From contig NZ_BBXC01000007.1 in assembly GCF_001570525.1 (NCBI RefSeq), forward strand, positions 733,364 through 797,363: a stretch of DNA of 64,000 nt, read 5' to 3'. This document shows, one piece after another, positions 60,379-64,000 of the stretch. The notes under the pieces were generated by a model. It was not told the DNA's origin, searched no databases, and saw only the letters and a list, made by a program, of their open reading frames with translations. Source of the stretch: Herbidospora sakaeratensis (GTDB lineage: Bacteria > Actinomycetota > Actinomycetes > Streptosporangiales > Streptosporangiaceae). Position 1 is the stretch's first letter. Every line of letters begins with the position of its first letter. The position numbers and the translations under genes are program-made.

Positions 60379-63300
60379 GTGTTGCGCGAACGGCGGCAGG
60401 GCGCCGCATTACCCACCCTCATCTCGCTTGCTCTGATGTCCAGCCTGATCACCTCCGTGCCGGCGAAGGCGCTCGCCCCGCCGGTACAGACTCCCGTGCG
60501 AGCCGCGGCGGTGACCTGTCCCGAGGAGATGCCGACCGAGATCGCCGCGCGGCTGGCCGCGCAGGTCTGCGGCACGCGGGTCAGGGCCGCGGCGATGACC
60601 ACGGAGAACGACGAGTACTTCGTGAACCCCGACGGCACCCTCACCCTTGAGCACCGCTACCGGCCGGTCCGGGTCAAGCGGGCCGACCGCTGGGTGCCGG
60701 CCGACGCGACCCTCGTCGCGGCCGACGACGGCACGCTCGTGCCGAAGGCCGCCTCGGTGTCCTACGGCTTCTCCGGCGGCGGCGACGGGCCCCTGGTCCG
60801 CGCCGCCCGCGACGGCGTGGAGTTCACGCTCGGCTCGCCGCTGGGCCGGTTGCCGAAGCCCGTGTTGTCCGGCGCGACCGCGACCTACCCGGAGGTGCTG
60901 CCGGGCGTCGACCTGGTGCTCACCGCCGACGTCGACGGCTTCACCCAGAAGCTGATGGTGAAGAAGCGGCAGGCCGCCGCCGACCCGAGGCTGAAGTCGC
61001 TCACCTTCGGCGCCGACGTCGAGAAGGGCGAGCTGAAGGCCGACCGGCACGGCAACCTCACCGTCGTCGACACGAAGGACGCCCCGGTCTTCGCCGCCGT
61101 CGCCACCGAGATGTGGGACGCCGCCGCCGAGAACGCGGCCAAGAGGACCCCGGCCGCCGCCGCGAAGACCGGCGCCGAGGCGCCGAACCCGGGGAAGCGC
61201 GCCACGATGGACGTCAAGGTCGGCCGCGACGCGATCACCGTCACCCCGGACGCGGCGCTGCTGGCCGACCCGGCCACCGTCTTCCCGGTGACGATCGACC
61301 CGAGCTTCACCGCCGCCAAGTCGGCCTGGACGTACGTCGACTCGCGCTACCCGACCAGCACCTACTGGAACAGTTCGAGCGACGCCACCGCGGGCACCGC
61401 CGAGTCGGGCGCGTTCAAACGGCGCTCGTTCTTCAACATGAACCTCTCGGGCATGGGCACCCGCAAGCAGATCGTGGCCGCGACGTTCAACATCTACGAG
61501 CACTGGGCCTGGTCGTGCTCGCCCAGGAACGTCGAACTGCACCGCACCGCCGCGGTGTCGTCGTCGACCAACTGGAACAACCAGCCCGCCTCGAACCTGT
61601 CGATCGGGGCCAAGAACGTCGCGCACGGCTGGTCGTCGAGCGGCCAGGGCGGGGCGTCGAGCTGCCCGTCGGCGTGGCTCGGCTGGAACGTCGCCGCCGC
61701 CCTCCAGGGCATCATGGACGCGGGCGGCACCTCGGTGACGTTCATGGTCAAGGCGTCCAGTGAGACCGACAACACCTACTGGAAGCGCTTCGCCAACAAC
61801 CCGAACATCTCCATCACCTACAACACCCTCCCGGGCACGCCCGGCTCCCTGGCGATGGCCCCCTGCTCCACCTGCGCCAGCCCGGCGCTGGTCGGGGCGG
61901 CGCAGCCGAACCTGTCGGCGAAGGTCTCCGACGCCGACGGCACGGCGCAGCGGGCCGACTTCGAGGTCTGGAACGCCGCCAAGGCGACCAAGATCACCGG
62001 TGGCTCGGTGTCGGGCGTCGCCAACAACGGCACCGCCACCTGGCGGGTCGCCACCCCGCTCGCCAACACCTCCTACAACTGGCGGGTGCGCACCTACGAC
62101 GGCACCGCCTACGGCGCCTGGTCGTCGTGGTTCGCCTTCACCGTCGACGCCGCCGCGCCCGACGCGCCCGAGGTGAGCTCGTCGGACTACCCGGCCGACG
62201 CGTGGTCGAAGGGCGCCGGGCAGGCCGGGTCGTTCACCATCACCCCGGCGGGCTCCGACGTCTCGGCCGTGCTCTGGTCGTTCGACGGCGGCGCGCAGCA
62301 GTCGGCCGCCAACAGCGGCGCCGCCCACACGGTCACCTGGACGCCCGCCGCCGACGGGCCGCACACGCTGCGGGCCTGGGTGAAGGACAAGGCCGGCAAC
62401 CTCTCCGAGCCCGCCGAGCACGCCTTCAACGTCGGCACCTTCGCGGTGACCTCGCCGCAGGACGCGAGCGCCACGGCCCGGCGTGCCGTGCTGGCCGCCG
62501 CGGGCAGCTCGGGCGTGAGCGCCGTCAGCTTCTCCTACCGGCGCGGCGAGGCCGACGACTGGCACCAGGTCCCGGCGTCCGACGTGCGCCGCCGCTCCGA
62601 CGGCGCGGCGATCACCTGGCCCGTCGCCCTGAGCGGGGGCGTCTCGCCCGAGCTCGTCTGGGACGTCACCCGCACGCTGACCACCGACGGCGCGATCCAG
62701 ATCCGCGCCGAGTTCGGCTCGGGCGCCTCCGCGCCGGTGGACCTGACGGTCGACCGCGACGCCGAGGGCGCGACCACCGGCCCGATCGGCCCCGGCACGG
62801 TCAACCTGCTCAACGGCGACTTCCGGATGACCGCCACCGACGCCAGCATGTTCGGCGTCGGCCTCATGCGCTCCTTCTCCTCCCGCGACCCGCGCAAGGG
62901 CTCCTCCCTGCCGGGCGTGGCCCCGATCTTCGGCGCCGAGTGGACGCCGAACGGGCTGGCCCAGTCGGGCGACGGCACCTTCACCGAGCTGCACGCCACC
63001 TCCGCCACCTCGGTGGAGATCACCGGCGACGGCTCGTCTGTCGCCTTCACGAAGAACGCCGACGGCTCCTGGACGCCCCAGTCGGACGCCGGCAACCTCC
63101 GGCTGACCTACGACGCGACGGCCGACCGCTACACCCTGACCGACTCCACCACCGCCAACAGCACGGTGTTCGCCAAGGTCAACGACGCCTACCTGGTGCG
63201 GGCGGTCTACCCGGCCGGCGGCAAGGGCGGCACCGTCTTCGTCTGGGAGTCGGTCACCGGCGCCGACGGCACGCGGCTGGCCCGGCCCAGCCGGATCATC

Positions 63301-64000
63301 GCCCCCGCCTGGTCGGTGGCCTCGCCGAGCGACTGCGACGTCGCCACCCTGGCCGCGCTGCCCGAGGGCTGCCGCCTGATCGTGATCGCGTACGCCGCCA
63401 CGACGACGGCGGGCGCCCAGCTCGGCGACGTCGCCGGGCAGGTCAAGCTGATCAGCCTGTGGGAGGGCGGCGCGGCCGCGCCGCAGCACCTGTCGGAGTA
63501 CCGATACGACGACCTCGGCCGCCTGCGCGAGCGCTGGGACCCGGCCACCCCCACCGTCAAGACCCGCTACGACTACGACCTCGGCGGCCGGGTCAACCGC
63601 TTCACCCCGCCCGGCGAACTGCCGTGGACGCTGACCTACGGCCGCGCCGGCAACGCCGACACCGCCGCCGACGGCATGCTGCTGGCCGCCTCGCGGCCGA
63701 CCCTGCGCCCCGGCACCCTGAACGAGACCAACGGCACCGCCGTCACCTCGGTCGTGTACGACGTGCCGACCAGCGGCAGCGGCGCGCCGTACAACCTCTC
63801 GCCGGCCGCCGCCCTGACGTGGGGCCAGACCGACCCGCCGTCGGACGCCACCGCGGTCTTCCCGCCCGACCAGGTGCCCGCCAACCACACCGGGCGCGGC
63901 GGGCTGGCCGGGTCGGACTACGGCCGGGCCACCGTCACCTACCTGAACGCCAACGGCGCGACCGTCAACCGGGCCGAGCCCGGCGGCGGCCTGTCGGCCA
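60379..64000 (+). CDS. Large secreted DNRLRE/RHS-repeat protein (partial, 5' end)
   Basis: At least 1207 residues, continuing past the window. GTG 60379 follows GGAGG with good spacing; the signal peptide ends at KALA (about residue 33). Residues about 313-480 are a DNRLRE-type domain (SAWTYVDSRYPTSTYWNSSS). Fibronectin-III/Ig-like segments follow (SYNWRVRTYDGTAYGAWSSW), then LLNGDFRMTATDASMFGVGL, and the first RHS/YD motifs appear near 1040 (YRYDDLGRLRERWDP) and 1060. This is the WapA/RHS polymorphic-toxin layout; the toxin tip and any immunity gene lie beyond 64000. Confidence 0.9.
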   Translation, partial: MLRERRQGAALPTLISLALMSSLITSVPAKALAPPVQTPVRAAAVTCPEEMPTEIAARLAAQVCGTRVRAAAMTTENDEYFVNPDGTLTLEHRYRPVRVKRADRWVPADATLVAADDGTLVPKAASVSYGFSGGGDGPLVRAARDGVEFTLGSPLGRLPKPVLSGATATYPEVLPGVDLVLTADVDGFTQKLMVKKRQAAADPRLKSLTFGADVEKGELKADRHGNLTVVDTKDAPVFAAVATEMWDAAAENAAKRTPAAAAKTGAEAPNPGKRATMDVKVGRDAITVTPDAALLADPATVFPVTIDPSFTAAKSAWTYVDSRYPTSTYWNSSSDATAGTAESGAFKRRSFFNMNLSGMGTRKQIVAATFNIYEHWAWSCSPRNVELHRTAAVSSSTNWNNQPASNLSIGAKNVAHGWSSSGQGGASSCPSAWLGWNVAAALQGIMDAGGTSVTFMVKASSETDNTYWKRFANNPNISITYNTLPGTPGSLAMAPCSTCASPALVGAAQPNLSAKVSDADGTAQRADFEVWNAAKATKITGGSVSGVANNGTATWRVATPLANTSYNWRVRTYDGTAYGAWSSWFAFTVDAAAPDAPEVSSSDYPADAWSKGAGQAGSFTITPAGSDVSAVLWSFDGGAQQSAANSGAAHTVTWTPAADGPHTLRAWVKDKAGNLSEPAEHAFNVGTFAVTSPQDASATARRAVLAAAGSSGVSAVSFSYRRGEADDWHQVPASDVRRRSDGAAITWPVALSGGVSPELVWDVTRTLTTDGAIQIRAEFGSGASAPVDLTVDRDAEGATTGPIGPGTVNLLNGDFRMTATDASMFGVGLMRSFSSRDPRKGSSLPGVAPIFGAEWTPNGLAQSGDGTFTELHATSATSVEITGDGSSVAFTKNADGSWTPQSDAGNLRLTYDATADRYTLTDSTTANSTVFAKVNDAYLVRAVYPAGGKGGTVFVWESVTGADGTRLARPSRIIAPAWSVASPSDCDVATLAALPEGCRLIVIAYAATTTAGAQLGDVAGQVKLISLWEGGAAAPQHLSEYRYDDLGRLRERWDPATPTVKTRYDYDLGGRVNRFTPPGELPWTLTYGRAGNADTAADGMLLAASRPTLRPGTLNETNGTAVTSVVYDVPTSGSGAPYNLSPAAALTWGQTDPPSDATAVFPPDQVPANHTGRGGLAGSDYGRATVTYLNANGATVNRAEPGGGLSA

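Overview
The window is about 70% G+C with strong third-position G/C bias, tightly packed and overlapping genes, GTG and TTG starts, and near-absence of poly-U terminators. A mycothiol-dependent formaldehyde pathway, DUF574-type methyltransferases, many ECF sigma factors and several membrane serine/threonine kinases point to a filamentous actinomycete. A Streptosporangiales-like host fits, but this is inferred from gene content and not from a marker gene.

Layout. (1) 138-6667: accessory and stress genes: an SRPBCC lipoprotein, an MmyB-type regulator divergent from a VOC protein, a kinase-like protein, a decayed SUKH-3 immunity gene, and a GNAT / ECF sigma / hemerythrin set in which two genes share one promoter-like motif. 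(2) 6819-20301: one coupled nine-gene sugar operon on the minus strand: ROK repressor, two ABC permeases, solute-binding lipoprotein, GH15, and three GH31 enzymes (one cytoplasmic, two secreted with carbohydrate-binding modules). No ATPase is encoded. The promoter and an operator precede the ROK gene. (3) 20381-23622: a DevR/DevS-like two-component pair and a universal stress protein, with two DevR-type boxes between them. (4) 23799-27397: a frameshifted kinase/beta-propeller pseudogene, an EcsC-like protein and a P450. (5) 27510-30621: ROK regulator divergent from a HAD phosphatase and an MFS transporter.

(6) 30548-36629: a five-gene coupled operon: SDR-like protein with a zinc ribbon and no catalytic Tyr, leucine-rich-repeat protein, ankyrin protein, MoxR-type AAA+ ATPase, and a VWA protein with a metallopeptidase-like motif. 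This is the best candidate for an undescribed system; it begins beside a tRNA-like element whose 5' half is duplicated. (7) 36900-40942: bicupin, Nramp transporter with a coupled small membrane protein, secreted alpha/beta hydrolase, paired DUF3147-like membrane proteins. (8) 41000-45994: CUT2 monosaccharide ABC operon ending with its LacI regulator and preceded by a LacI-type palindrome. (9) 46136-49447: bile-acid/Na+ symporter-like protein, methyltransferase, and the mycothiol formaldehyde dehydrogenase with its metallo-beta-lactamase partner. (10) 49452-55089: ECF sigma with a membrane partner, DUF574 methyltransferase, and an OmpR-type two-component system with a PepSY protein. (11) 55110-58768: a membrane Ser/Thr kinase and an adjacent pseudokinase of the same architecture. 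(12) 58790-64000: DHA2-type MFS exporter and the 5' part of a large secreted DNRLRE/RHS protein that runs off the window.

No CRISPR array, insertion sequence, rRNA gene or replication origin was recognised. Positions 1-137 hold no supportable gene.
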